Shown here piece by piece: positions 39,689 through 48,697 of a stretch of DNA of 64,000 nucleotides. The notes beneath the pieces were generated by a model. That model did no database searches and had not been told where the DNA came from. It was given only the letters and a program-made list of their open reading frames with translations. The first letter of the stretch is position 1; each line of letters starts with the position of its first letter. Position numbers and translations under genes: made by a program. Origin of the DNA: Blastococcus saxobsidens DD2 (lineage in GTDB: Bacteria; Actinomycetota; Actinomycetes; Mycobacteriales; Geodermatophilaceae); assembly GCF_000284015.1 (NCBI RefSeq), contig NC_016943.1, positions 2,645,541-2,709,540 of the forward strand, given 5' to 3'.

Positions 39689-41697
39689 GCCGGCACCTCG
39701 TGGCCCGCCCCGATTGGCAGCCGCGCCGTGACGGTCGTCCCCCGGCCGGGAACGGACTCCACCACCACGTTCCCGCCCAGCTCGTCGGCCCGCTCGCGCA
39801 TCGCCTGCAGCCCGACGCCGGCCGGCCGGCCGGGCTCCACACCGGTGCCGGCGTCCCGGATGCGGAGCTCGACGTCTCCCCCGGTCCGGCGCACGGACAC
39901 CTCGACGTCGGGGCTGCCCGCATGGCGGGCGACGTTGTGCAGCGCCTCGGCGGCGATGAGGTAGCCGGCCACCTCGACGGCCGCGGGCGGCCGGGGCGCG
40001 TCGGGGGCCACCACGGACACCCGGAGCCCCAGGGACTCGGCCAGCTGCCGGAGCGCACCGGCCAGCCCCAGCTCGTCCAGCGCGGGCGGCCGCAGGCCGT
40101 GGGACACCCGGCGCACCGTCTCCAGCGCCGAGGCGGCCGCGTCCTGCAGCCGCAGCAGCCGGTCGGCGGCCGCTGCCGGATCGGCATGCAGCAGCGGACG
40201 GAGGGCGCCCAGCTGCATCGCGAGCCCGGCGAGCGTCGGACCCACCTCGTCGTGCAGGTCCCGGCGCAGCCGACGGCGTTCCTCCTCGCGGGCCACCACC
40301 AACCGCTGGCGGCCGGCCCGCACGTCCTCGGCCAGCAGCGCCGCCTGCACCGCCACCCCGCCGTGGCGACCCAGCTCCGCCAGCAGCCGTCGCTCGTCGG
40401 TGCCCAGCCGCCGGCCGGGCCCCAGACCGACGCTGAGGGCGCCGAGCCGGATCGACCCGTGGAGCAGGTCCGCACCGGCCTCGGTGCCGTCCGCGGGTCG
40501 GTGCCCCCAGGTCCCGACGCACCCACCGGCCGACGCCGCGCTCCAGGGCGCCCGCAGGGACGCCGCCGCGCTCGCCGCCAGCCCACCGAGGACCATGTCG
40601 ATCGACGGTTCCCGGTGCGTCTGCTCGGCAAGCCGCTGCAACGCCCGGTACGGATCGGCCAGGTCCCCGTAGAGCAGCCGGTGCACCAGCCGGGCCAGCC
40701 GCGCCCGGAAGGGAGAGAGCGCCAGAGCCGTGCCGCCGGCGATCACCGCGGTACCGAACGCGGGGAGATCGGCGCCGCGGCGGGTGAGCAGGATGCCGAT
40801 CCCGATGGCGACGCCGCCGACGACCACCGTCAGCACGGTGTGGACGAACGCCTGCCGCACCAGCACGGCGACCAGCCGCGGCCGCCGGCCGAGCACCGTG
40901 GCCGTCAGCTGCAGCGCCAGCAACGCGCCGGCCAGCACGTCGAAGGCGTCGGCCAGCTGGGGCCACCAGGCGTGCCCGATGACCACCAGGAGCACGAAGG
41001 TGGACGCGGCCAGCAGGACACCGACGACGCGCACCCGCTCCTCGGCGGCCGCGCGCCGTAGCCGTACGACGGTGGCGACCAGGCCGAGCAGCAGCGGGAG
41101 CTGCAGCAGCACCGTGTCCAGCCCGTCCAGCCGGCCGGCCAGCCCCGGGGGCAGCACACCCACCGGGTTGGGCAGCTGCAGCGTGTACCCGGGCAGGGAG
41201 GTGTCCGGCGCGGCGGCCGGGCCCCGCACGGTCGCGAACGCCCCCACCGCCACGCATTGCAGCGTCACCACGGCACCGACGACGGGCCGCCATCGGCGCG
41301 ACGGCAGCCGTCCGTCCGGCAGCAGGAGCAGCAGCAGCAGGACGCCCACCACCAGGAACGCGGAGAAGCGGTCGGCGGTCCAGGCCGCCCAGGCCACGGC
41401 GCTCCCCCGGTCGCCGTCCGGCGCATGCCTGGTCCACTGGGCCCCCAGTGCCGCCGCCCCGAACAGCAGGGCATCGGCCAGGGCCAGCCAGCCGAGCGGG
41501 TTCCGCGGCCGGGCGGTGGTGAGGACCGCGCCGACGCCGGCCATGATCGCGGCCAGCAGCACCGGCTTCGCCCAGCCGGCGACGCTGCCGGCCTCGGCGT
41601 CGAGCAGACCCGGCCACGCCGCCGTGCCCGCGCAGGCCAGGGCGACCGCGGTGGCGGTCGAGGCCACCACCGCGGTTCCCCGGGCGGTCAGCTCCAC
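39685..41697 (-). CDS. NarL-type sensor histidine kinase, intact, membrane-bound
   Basis: The 670-residue kinase has an N-terminal membrane domain with about eight to ten hydrophobic segments (TAVALACAGTAAWPGLLDAE; SAFLVVGVLLLLLLLPDGRL), a GAF-like region, the HisKA_3 helix REEERRRLRRDLHDEVGPTL with the phospho-histidine near residue 480, and a complete HATPase (VAGYLIAAEALHNVARHAGS; GVGLQAMRERADELGGNVVV). It should autophosphorylate and pass phosphate to a NarL regulator. Its own cognate gene, which overlaps by 4 bp, is truncated before the receiver Asp, so this kinase has no local partner. The related but kinase-less regulator at 35075-35713 is a candidate. Confidence 0.9.
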   Translation of the reverse strand: MELTARGTAVVASTATAVALACAGTAAWPGLLDAEAGSVAGWAKPVLLAAIMAGVGAVLTTARPRNPLGWLALADALLFGAAALGAQWTRHAPDGDRGSAVAWAAWTADRFSAFLVVGVLLLLLLLPDGRLPSRRWRPVVGAVVTLQCVAVGAFATVRGPAAAPDTSLPGYTLQLPNPVGVLPPGLAGRLDGLDTVLLQLPLLLGLVATVVRLRRAAAEERVRVVGVLLAASTFVLLVVIGHAWWPQLADAFDVLAGALLALQLTATVLGRRPRLVAVLVRQAFVHTVLTVVVGGVAIGIGILLTRRGADLPAFGTAVIAGGTALALSPFRARLARLVHRLLYGDLADPYRALQRLAEQTHREPSIDMVLGGLAASAAASLRAPWSAASAGGCVGTWGHRPADGTEAGADLLHGSIRLGALSVGLGPGRRLGTDERRLLAELGRHGGVAVQAALLAEDVRAGRQRLVVAREEERRRLRRDLHDEVGPTLAGLAMQLGALRPLLHADPAAAADRLLRLQDAAASALETVRRVSHGLRPPALDELGLAGALRQLAESLGLRVSVVAPDAPRPPAAVEVAGYLIAAEALHNVARHAGSPDVEVSVRRTGGDVELRIRDAGTGVEPGRPAGVGLQAMRERADELGGNVVVESVPGRGTTVTARLPIGAGHEVPA

Positions 41698-41734
41698 GCC
41701 CGAAGTATGGGGCGCCGGAGTGGCTCGTCGGCCC

Positions 41735-42451
41735 TCAGCGAGCGCCGTCCATGACGCCTCGCCAGCGAGCCGTGGGCATCCGGATCAGGGAGCTGCCGAG
41801 CCAGATCCAGGAGATCACCAGCAGCAGGTGCGGACCGACCGGACCCAGCGGCGGCAGGAGGAAGTCCCAGACCAGGAAGCCCACGAGCAGGACCGCCGCC
41901 GGGCGCGGAAAGGCCCCCGACCGCCAGACGGCGACGCCGAGCAGGACCAGTCCCGGGAAACTGCCGAGCAGGTGCGGCACGAGCGCGGCGGCGACGGTGC
42001 CCGGGTGTCCGCTGAGCGCGTCGCTGAGCGCCACCGCCTGATCGACCGGCAGCACCGTGGGAGCGACGGTTCCGGCCACGTACCCCGTCGCCAGGACGTT
42101 GGTGAAGCCCCACATCCCCCAGACCACCAGCGGTGTGGCGAACGCCGTCAGCACCGGGGCCCGGAACCGGCAGACGTGCGCCACGCCGAGCAACCCGGGG
42201 ACCAGGAACAGCGAGCTGACCAGCAGGGCGGTCTGCTCGGCCCGGTGCGCGAGCGGGTGCTCGGTCGCCCAGACGATCTGCTCGCTGAACGACAGGTCCC
42301 CGGTGAGCGCGTGCCCGATCAGCTGGGGCAGGCCGTTGAGGAGCGCCCCGGCGATCAGGCAGCACCCGGCGGCCATCCGCAGCGACCGGGAGAAGGGTGG
42401 GGAGGTCGCCGTTCCCGGCGACGGGACGGGGATGGCGTTGACCGTGCTCAT
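41735..42451 (-). CDS. multi-pass membrane protein, 238 aa, unknown function
   Basis: This protein has a short Pro/Ser-rich N-terminus and about six or seven hydrophobic segments (MAAGCCLIAGALLNGLPQLI; TALLVSSLFLVPGLLGVAHV; FPGLVLLGVAVWRSGAFPRP; HLLLVISWIWLGSSLIRM). It resembles the DUF4386-like membrane proteins of actinobacteria in general build, but I cannot name a function. The start at 42451 is supported by GAGGA upstream. It lies 38 bp before the start of the intact histidine kinase gene on the same strand and is probably cotranscribed with it, so it may be part of the sensed system. Confidence 0.7.
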   Translation of the reverse strand: MSTVNAIPVPSPGTATSPPFSRSLRMAAGCCLIAGALLNGLPQLIGHALTGDLSFSEQIVWATEHPLAHRAEQTALLVSSLFLVPGLLGVAHVCRFRAPVLTAFATPLVVWGMWGFTNVLATGYVAGTVAPTVLPVDQAVALSDALSGHPGTVAAALVPHLLGSFPGLVLLGVAVWRSGAFPRPAAVLLVGFLVWDFLLPPLGPVGPHLLLVISWIWLGSSLIRMPTARWRGVMDGAR

Positions 42452-42564
42452 GGGGCGTCCTCGGGTCGGCGTCGATCGGGTGCCGTCGATGCTGTCCGCG
42501 TCCCCCGGGGCGGCACATGGTGCAGACGTCCCCATGGCGGTCCCAATCGCGGGTGCTGCCCCGC

Positions 42565-43329
42565 TCAGCCGGAGCCGAGCTCCTCGAGCACCGCGAGCAC
42601 TGTGGGCCAGACGGCGCTGCGCGGGTCGATCAGGCCGAAGTGGCCGGCGGGGACGGGCAGCAGCACCGCTCCGGGACGGCGCCGGACGTAGGACTCGCTC
42701 ACCTCGATCGGGACGGTCCCGTCCTCCGTCCCGTGCACGATCCGGACCGGGCCCGCCGGGGCCGGCAGCCGGGCCGGGTCCAGGTCGGGGCGGGCGGCGG
42801 CGTCCTGCCCGAGAAAGGCCACGACGGCGTCGTCCCCGAGCCCGAGCCGCTGTCCCTCCCGGAGATCGGCCACCGGCGCCAGGGCCAGCACCCCGGCGGG
42901 CGCATGCAGCGGGTCCGCGGTCGCGGCCGCCTGCAGTGCCAGGTGACCGCCGGCGGAGTGCCCGACGAGCAGCACCCGCGGGTCGCCCCGGCCCAGCTCG
43001 GGCCGCATGCCGACACTGCGCACCGCGGCGTGGACGTCCGCGACGGCCAGGTCGGGCCGGCCGGTGACGCGCCGGTACTCCGGCGTCACCGTCGGCCAGC
43101 CGGCCGCGGCCAGCGCCTCGGCCATCGGCCCCAGGTGCGCCCGGTCGTACTCCGGCCGCCAGAAGCCCCCGTGCACGACCACCAGCACCGGCCGGTCGGC
43201 CGCTCCGGCCGGGGGAAACCGGACGTCGGCCACCTGGTCCGGACCAGAGGCGTAGCCGAACTCCGCGTCCGGAGCGGAGGCGGGCCGGGAGAGCACCGAC
43301 CGGTCCTCGGATCCCACGGCCTCGATCAT
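42565..43329 (-). CDS. alpha/beta hydrolase, probable kynurenine formamidase (KynB-like)
   Basis: The 254-residue hydrolase has the HGGFW oxyanion motif in RPVLVVVHGGFWRPEYDRAH near residue 47, the nucleophile elbow VLLVGHSAGGHLALQAAATA near residue 110, an acid in GPVRIVHGTEDGTVPIEVSE and the late His in VPAGHFGLIDPRS. HGGxW alpha/beta hydrolases include eukaryote-type arylformamidases that cleave N-formylkynurenine. It is divergent from the kynureninase gene, 108 bp between starts, which supports that role and shared regulation. Without the neighbour it would be called only an esterase-like hydrolase. No tryptophan dioxygenase gene is seen within the window. Confidence 0.75.
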   Translation of the reverse strand: MIEAVGSEDRSVLSRPASAPDAEFGYASGPDQVADVRFPPAGAADRPVLVVVHGGFWRPEYDRAHLGPMAEALAAAGWPTVTPEYRRVTGRPDLAVADVHAAVRSVGMRPELGRGDPRVLLVGHSAGGHLALQAAATADPLHAPAGVLALAPVADLREGQRLGLGDDAVVAFLGQDAAARPDLDPARLPAPAGPVRIVHGTEDGTVPIEVSESYVRRRPGAVLLPVPAGHFGLIDPRSAVWPTVLAVLEELGSG

Positions 43330-43437
43330 CGACGGCGCCTGCGCCGGGGTCCAGCCGGTCCCGGCGGGACCGCCGGACGGCGCTACCGTGCCGGTGGGCC
43401 CAGCCGCCCGCTGACCGCCGCCGACCCGAGGATCCCC

Positions 43438-44691
43438 ATGTTCCCGTCCGACCCGCTGGAGGTGCTCTCCCCGGAGTTCCTCCGGCTGGCGGCCGACCTG
43501 GACGAGCGGGACCCGCTCGCGGCCTGCCGGACCGAGTTCGTCCTTCCTCCCGGGGTCGTCGCCTACCTCGACGGCAACTCGCTCGGCCGGCCGCTGCAGG
43601 TCACGCGGGAGCGCCTGTCCGCGTTCGTCGAGTCCGACTGGGGCGAGCGGCTGATCCGCGCCTGGGACGAGCAGTGGCTGGACCGCCCGACGGCCGTGGG
43701 CGACCTCATCGGGAGCGCGGTCCTCGGGGCGGCGCCCGGGCAGACCGTCGTCGGCGACTCGACGACCGTGCTGCTCTACAAGCTCATCCGGGCTGCGGTG
43801 GACGCCCGTCCGGACCGCTCGGAGATCGTCGCCGACACCGAGAACTTCCCCACCGACCGGTTCCTGCTCGCCACGATCGCCGCGGAGACCGGCCGGACGA
43901 TCCGGTGGATCGAGCCGGACCCGGCCACCGGCGTGCAGCTCGCCGAGGTGGCGGCGCTGCTGTCGGACCGGACGGCACTGGTGCTCCTCAGCCATGTCGC
44001 CTACAAGTCGGCCTACCTCGCCGACCTGCCGGCGATCACCGCAGCGGCGCACCGGGCGGGCGCCCTCGTGCTGTGGGACCTGTGCCACTCCGCCGGCGTG
44101 GTGGAGGTCGGCCTGGACGCGGCGGAGGTCGATCTCGCCGTCGGCTGCGGCTACAAGTTCCTGAACGGCGGGCCCGGCGCGCCGGCGTACGGCTACGTCG
44201 CCCGGCGGCTGCAGGACGCGCTCATCCAGCCGATCACCGGCTGGATGGGGCACGCCGAGCCGTTCGCGATGGGCCCGGAGTACGTGCCGGCCACCGGCAT
44301 CCGCCGTTTCCTCAGCGGCACGCCCCCGATCCTCGGGATGATCCCGCTCGAGGACATGCTCCGGCTCATCCAGCGGGCCGGCATGCCGGCCGTCCGGCAG
44401 AAGTCCGTGGCGCTCACGGAGTTCGTCATCGCGTTCGCGGACGAGGTGCTCGCCCCGCTCGGCGTCGGGGTCGCCTCCCCCCGCGACCCGGACCGCCGGG
44501 GAGGGCACGTCACGCTCGAGCACGAGGGGATGCGGACGGCCGTCGGCGAGCTGTGGGGTCGCGGCGTCCTCCCCGACTTCCGGCCGCCGCGCGGCCTGCG
44601 CATGGGCCTGTCACCGCTGAGCACCAGCTTCACGGAGGTGGCGACCGCACTCGCGCACCTCACCCAGCTCCTCCGCGCAGCAGAGGGCTGA
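43438..44691 (+). CDS. kynU: kynureninase
   Basis: The 417-residue PLP enzyme has the kynureninase N-terminus (VVAYLDGNSLGRPLQVTRER), the phosphate-binding region QTVVGDSTTVLLYKLIRAAV, the Asp in LVLWDLCHSAGVVEVGL, and the PLP lysine in LAVGCGYKFLNGGPGAPAY near residue 240. It cleaves kynurenine to anthranilate and alanine (or the 3-hydroxy forms) in tryptophan breakdown. The start follows GAGGA with 6-nt spacing. It pairs with the divergent KynB-like gene. The TDO/KMO genes of the pathway are not in this window. Confidence 0.93.
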   Translation: MFPSDPLEVLSPEFLRLAADLDERDPLAACRTEFVLPPGVVAYLDGNSLGRPLQVTRERLSAFVESDWGERLIRAWDEQWLDRPTAVGDLIGSAVLGAAPGQTVVGDSTTVLLYKLIRAAVDARPDRSEIVADTENFPTDRFLLATIAAETGRTIRWIEPDPATGVQLAEVAALLSDRTALVLLSHVAYKSAYLADLPAITAAAHRAGALVLWDLCHSAGVVEVGLDAAEVDLAVGCGYKFLNGGPGAPAYGYVARRLQDALIQPITGWMGHAEPFAMGPEYVPATGIRRFLSGTPPILGMIPLEDMLRLIQRAGMPAVRQKSVALTEFVIAFADEVLAPLGVGVASPRDPDRRGGHVTLEHEGMRTAVGELWGRGVLPDFRPPRGLRMGLSPLSTSFTEVATALAHLTQLLRAAEG

Positions 44692-44696
44692 GGACC

Positions 44697-44969
44697 TCAG
44701 ACCGGCTGCGAGCGCGACCGGGGCCCCCGGTGCACCGGGCGGTCCCGGTCGGCCGGGTCCGAGGCGGATCCCGCCGCCCCGGACGGCCGGGAGTCCAGCC
44801 AGTCGCGCCACTCCGACCGCCGGCTGCCTGCCGCGGCGGCGGCGAGGACCACGACGAAGAGCAGCGCGGTGACCAGCGCGAGGACCACGACGGTCACCAG
44901 GTTCTCCCAGCCGAACAGCACGGGGACAGTCAGGTTCCCCGGCATCTGCGGGGTCGGAGCGGGCGCCAT
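44697..44969 (-). CDS. single-pass membrane protein, 90 aa
   Basis: The protein has one strong hydrophobic helix (NLVTVVVLALVTALLFVVVL) after about 25 residues and a hydrophilic, Arg/Asp/Pro-rich tail. I do not recognise it. Codon usage matches its neighbours, but no ribosome site is evident at the ATG, so the call is tentative. It is convergent with kynU, 5 bp from its stop. Confidence 0.45.
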   Translation of the reverse strand: MAPAPTPQMPGNLTVPVLFGWENLVTVVVLALVTALLFVVVLAAAAAGSRRSEWRDWLDSRPSGAAGSASDPADRDRPVHRGPRSRSQPV

Positions 44970-45190
44970 GGAGGCAGGGTGCGCTCAGCCACGGATCCCG
45001 AAACGCCCTCCGGAGGCTCCGTCACCCGCACGAGGGAGGTTCCGCAGGGAGACCGCGACCGGCGCCCGGCCCCGGGCGCAGCCAGGCCCCCGCCCCGGAC
45101 GGGTGACACCGGGCCCGGCAGCAGGCGCGCTCCCGGAGCGGTCGCCGTAGCGTTCCGTACTCGACCGACTGCGGAAGGAGGCAGCTGGAC

Positions 45191-46153
45191 ATGACCACCG
45201 ACCTGCACACCGAGGACCGGCCGGCCACCGGGCCGGGCGGGCTCGAGGCAGTGGCGGACGACGAGCCGCTGGACCGCACGCGGCCCAACGTCTCCGGTGA
45301 CCTGCCGACGATCTTCGAGCTGGCGCCGATGTTCCGGCGGGTGCTGTTGGGCTACGACCGCTTCCAGGTCGACACCTACGTCCAGTGGGCAGAGCACCAG
45401 CTGACCACCGCCGAGCAGGAGCGGGAACACCTGGAGAGCCGCCATCTGCATGCGCTCGCCGAGCTCGACGAGGCGCGCGAACTGCTCTCCCACTCCTCGG
45501 GTGGCGCCGAGTTCGTCTCGTTGTCCCGGCGGATGGGCGCCATGCTCGCCGTGGCCGCCGACGAGGCCGACGGCATCCGGGCCGAGGCCGACGCCCACCG
45601 CTCCGCCGCCGCCGCGGAGGCCGAGGGGACGCTCCGGATGGCCGAACGCGTCCTGGCCGACGCCGAGACCGAGGGTGGCCGGCTGGTCGCCGTGGCGACC
45701 AGCGAGGCACAGGAGCGGACCAGCCGCGCCGACCGGATCGTCGAGGCGGCCGAGGCGATCCGGACGGCGGCCTCCGCCGAAGCCGCGGCGCGGCTGGAGG
45801 AGACCCGTCTCCTCGAGCGCCGGGCCGCCGCGGAGGCCGGGCGGATCCGCCGGCAGGCCGAGGACGACGTCACCGCCGCCCGGCTGCAGGCGCGCGAGGA
45901 GATCGTGCGCATGCTCACCGCCGGCCGGGAGGAGCGGCGCCGGGCCGACGCCGAGGCCGAGGCCGACCGGGAGCGCCTGGACCGGCGGGCCACGGCCCTC
46001 CGCTCGGAGATCGGGGCCCTGGAACAGCGGCGAGCGGCCCTGCAGGCCGAGGTCGCGCTGCTGACGGAGCAGGTCGCGGCGCCGGTCGCCGAACGGCCCG
46101 CGGCCGCCCCGCGTCGGCTCCGGGCGGGAAGCCGGGCGCTGCGCGCCCGCTGA
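45191..46153 (+). CDS. DivIVA-like coiled-coil protein
   Basis: The 320-residue protein begins with a disordered acidic stretch. A DivIVA-type lipid-binding motif follows near residue 45: FRRVLLGYDRFQVDTYVQWA, matching the F-x5-GYD-x2-QVD pattern. From about 65 to 300 it is almost continuous Ala/Glu/Arg heptad coiled coil (AAAEAEGTLRMAERVLADAE; RIRRQAEDDVTAARLQAREE). DivIVA relatives bind curved membranes at poles and septa and recruit cell-wall or division proteins in actinobacteria. GGAAGGAGG lies 9 nt before the ATG. It is unlikely to be the essential Wag31 because it is not beside the ftsZ/sepF cluster; a specialised paralogue is more likely. Confidence 0.75.
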   Translation: MTTDLHTEDRPATGPGGLEAVADDEPLDRTRPNVSGDLPTIFELAPMFRRVLLGYDRFQVDTYVQWAEHQLTTAEQEREHLESRHLHALAELDEARELLSHSSGGAEFVSLSRRMGAMLAVAADEADGIRAEADAHRSAAAAEAEGTLRMAERVLADAETEGGRLVAVATSEAQERTSRADRIVEAAEAIRTAASAEAAARLEETRLLERRAAAEAGRIRRQAEDDVTAARLQAREEIVRMLTAGREERRRADAEAEADRERLDRRATALRSEIGALEQRRAALQAEVALLTEQVAAPVAERPAAAPRRLRAGSRALRAR

Positions 46154-46211
46154 CCGAGCTGTCACACAACCGTCGTGCCTGGCCGGCCCGGCGGCGGGTA
46201 GCCCGTGGACC

Positions 46212-47615
46212 ATGGATGTGCCCCAGCTCGCGACCACCACCCCCGCCGAGGGCCGGCAGCGGATCAGCTCACGGGTGGAGGCGTTCCGCTCGCTCGCCGA
46301 GGGGCGGGCAGCGGGGCACATGGTGCCGATACCGCGCCTGCTGGCCGGGAACGACCGCCGAATCCACGTCCGGGAGACGGTGCGCGAGGACCACGAGACG
46401 CGCATCGCCAGCCACGACGTGGAGGCGCAGCAGAAGTTCGACAAGCTGGCCCGGTCGGTCTTCCACTTCTTCCGCGGCACCGCCCTCCTCTTCTACCGGG
46501 ACCTGGCCGGTGAGGATGCCCGGATGCCCACGGTGCTCGCCCTCGGCGACGTCCACCCGGGCAACTTCGGGGTGATGCCCAGCGCGGACAACGTGCCGGT
46601 CTTCGGGGTGAACGACTTCGACGACGCCTACTACGCCCCCTTCACCTGGGACCTCAAGCGCGGCGCCGTCGGCTTCCTGCTCGCCGCGGAGGAGAAGGGC
46701 GGCCACGGCCGGAAGAAGCAGCGGGCCATCGCCGGCCACTTCCTCCACGGCTACGCCGCCGCGATGGCCGCCTACGCCGCCGAGGGCACCGAGGGCGGCG
46801 AGCAGCTGCGCCTGGACAACGCACCGCCGCTGGTCGCCGACCTCATCGCCGGCGCGCTCGAGCTTGCCCGGGCCGACTGGCTGGCCGGCCTGCTGGACGA
46901 CTCCCGCAGCGGCTTCCGCCCCGACGAGGAGGTCGTCCCGGTGAGCAGCCGCCGCGCCGAGTTCCAGGAGATCGTCGACCGGTTCGTCGCCCAGAACGAG
47001 GTGCCGGTGCCCGAGCGGGCCGGCCGGATGCGGGTGAAGGACGTCGCCGAGCGCAAGGGCGCGGGCACCGCCTCGCTCGGTCTCACCCGCTTCTTCGTGC
47101 TCGTCGAGGGCAGGAGCGCCGACGGGACCGACGACCTCCTCCTGGAGTTCAAGCAGGCCCGTCGGTCCGCGCTGTCCGGCCTGGTCCCGCCCACGGAGTA
47201 CCAGCAGGACGGCCTGGCCGACCGGGTCCGCCACGCCCAACGGGTGCACCTGGTCGACGGCGACGTCTTCTACGGCAGCGTGGACATCGACGGCCGCAGC
47301 TTCATGGTGCGCGAGCGCGCGCCGTTCCGGGACTCGATCAGCCTGGGCTCGCTGTCGGGCAGCGAGTGGAAGGACTACGCCGAGATCTGCGGCCGGGTGC
47401 TGGCGCACACCCATGCCATGTCCGACGACACCGGCAACGTCGACTACGACGTGGAGCCCGCGATCCTCGATGCGATCGGCAGCCGGGAGCTGTTCGTCGA
47501 CGACGTCCTGCGGTTCGCCGAGGAGGCGGCTGCCCGGGTGCGCCGGGATCACCAGCACTTCGTCGCCGACCATGCGCTTGGCGCATTCAGCAGCGTGGAC
47601 GTCGTCTACCGATGA
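46212..47615 (+). CDS. DUF2252 family protein (kinase-like fold)
   Basis: The 467-residue protein has the DUF2252 hallmark segments: VFHFFRGTALLFYRDLAGED, then VLALGDVHPGNFGVMPSADN followed by VNDFDDAYYAPFTWDLKRGA near residue 135, and LLEFKQARRSALSGLVPPTE. The GDxHxGNF and NDFDDA motifs resemble the catalytic and metal loops of aminoglycoside phosphotransferase-type kinases, so a small-molecule or protein kinase activity is plausible but unproven for this family. It is convergent with the YihY gene, the ends overlapping by 10 bp. No function can be given. Confidence 0.88.
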   Translation: MDVPQLATTTPAEGRQRISSRVEAFRSLAEGRAAGHMVPIPRLLAGNDRRIHVRETVREDHETRIASHDVEAQQKFDKLARSVFHFFRGTALLFYRDLAGEDARMPTVLALGDVHPGNFGVMPSADNVPVFGVNDFDDAYYAPFTWDLKRGAVGFLLAAEEKGGHGRKKQRAIAGHFLHGYAAAMAAYAAEGTEGGEQLRLDNAPPLVADLIAGALELARADWLAGLLDDSRSGFRPDEEVVPVSSRRAEFQEIVDRFVAQNEVPVPERAGRMRVKDVAERKGAGTASLGLTRFFVLVEGRSADGTDDLLLEFKQARRSALSGLVPPTEYQQDGLADRVRHAQRVHLVDGDVFYGSVDIDGRSFMVRERAPFRDSISLGSLSGSEWKDYAEICGRVLAHTHAMSDDTGNVDYDVEPAILDAIGSRELFVDDVLRFAEEAAARVRRDHQHFVADHALGAFSSVDVVYR

Positions 47616-48673
47616 CCGCTCGCCGGCGGGTGGGCGTCGTCCGCGTCGTCCTGCGCGACGTCCCCGGGGAAGCCCTCGGCGTCGGCGGGGCGCTGCTCCT
47701 CGTCCTTGCGGAACGAGGCCTCGACCCGCTGGAACCCCTTGTACCGCTCGCTCCGGGCGTAACCGGTGTAGGCGCGCACGTCCGCCGTGGTCAGCTCGAC
47801 GTCGTCGGTGAACGGGGTCAGCAGCGAACGGGGGTACAGCCGCCGGTGCCGGACGACGTTGATCTCCGCGGCGAGCACGACGACGAGCGCCTGCAGGTAG
47901 ATCCAGACGATCAGGCCGAGGATCACGCCGAAGACCCCGTAGACGTCGCTCGACCGCATCACGTAGGTGCCGAAGTAGTAGGTGCCGAGCAGGTGCAGCA
48001 GCTCCCAGAGCACCGCGGCGATGACGGCGCCGACGGCGACGTTGCGCCAGCCCAGCCGGCGCGCGGTGAGCACCTGGTAGACCACCAGGAAGATGCCGAC
48101 GTTGATCGCCAGGCTGGCCAGCGTGACCGTGGCCGTGACCACCGGCTCCGGCACCGGCAGGGCGCCGGAGAACGTCGACACGAATGCGGTCAGCCCCGTC
48201 GATGCCACCGCGGCCAGGCCCAGGGCCACGACGAGGAGCAGGCTGCGCAGCCGGGACAGCACGGGGTTGGGCTGGGCGAAGCGGGGCACGGCGTAGATCC
48301 GGTTGAGCGCCGCCTGGGCCGCCTGCATGACGCCCAGCCCACCGTAGAGGCTGCCCACGATGCCGATCACCAAGGCGGCTCCGCTCCCCCGGAAACCGCC
48401 GATGTTCTCGACCAGCGCCGGGCCGAGGAGCGGGAAGTCCGACAGCGCGGACTCGAGGATCCGCTGCTGGAGGCCGGGATCGTCCTCCAGCAGGAAGCCG
48501 AGCGTGGAGGTCAGGATGAGCAGCAGCGGGAACAGCGAGACGAACCCGTAGTAGGTGATCAGCGCGGCCAGGTGCGGCCCGCGGTCGTCGACGAACTTGT
48601 AGACCACGGCCAGCGGGAAGGCCGCTGCGGGATGCCTGGCCTGGAACGCATCCAGCCGTGCCACGACCGGCAT
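47606..48673 (-). CDS. YihY/BrkB-family inner membrane protein
   Basis: The 355-residue protein has the YihY layout: a short amphipathic start, then six membrane helices. Parts include LAALITYYGFVSLFPLLLIL, ALVIGIVGSLYGGLGVMQAA, and VYGVFGVILGLIVWIYLQAL followed by VVLAAEINVVRHRR. A charged cytoplasmic tail of about 70 residues follows. Molecular function is not established for this family. GAGGGAGG precedes the ATG. It lies 24 bp after the UGSC selenoprotein gene on the same strand and may be cotranscribed with it. A second YihY member is at 20874-21869. Confidence 0.85.
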   Translation of the reverse strand: MPVVARLDAFQARHPAAAFPLAVVYKFVDDRGPHLAALITYYGFVSLFPLLLILTSTLGFLLEDDPGLQQRILESALSDFPLLGPALVENIGGFRGSGAALVIGIVGSLYGGLGVMQAAQAALNRIYAVPRFAQPNPVLSRLRSLLLVVALGLAAVASTGLTAFVSTFSGALPVPEPVVTATVTLASLAINVGIFLVVYQVLTARRLGWRNVAVGAVIAAVLWELLHLLGTYYFGTYVMRSSDVYGVFGVILGLIVWIYLQALVVVLAAEINVVRHRRLYPRSLLTPFTDDVELTTADVRAYTGYARSERYKGFQRVEASFRKDEEQRPADAEGFPGDVAQDDADDAHPPASGHR

Positions 48674-48697
48674 GCAGGCACCCTCCCTCGTCGGCGG

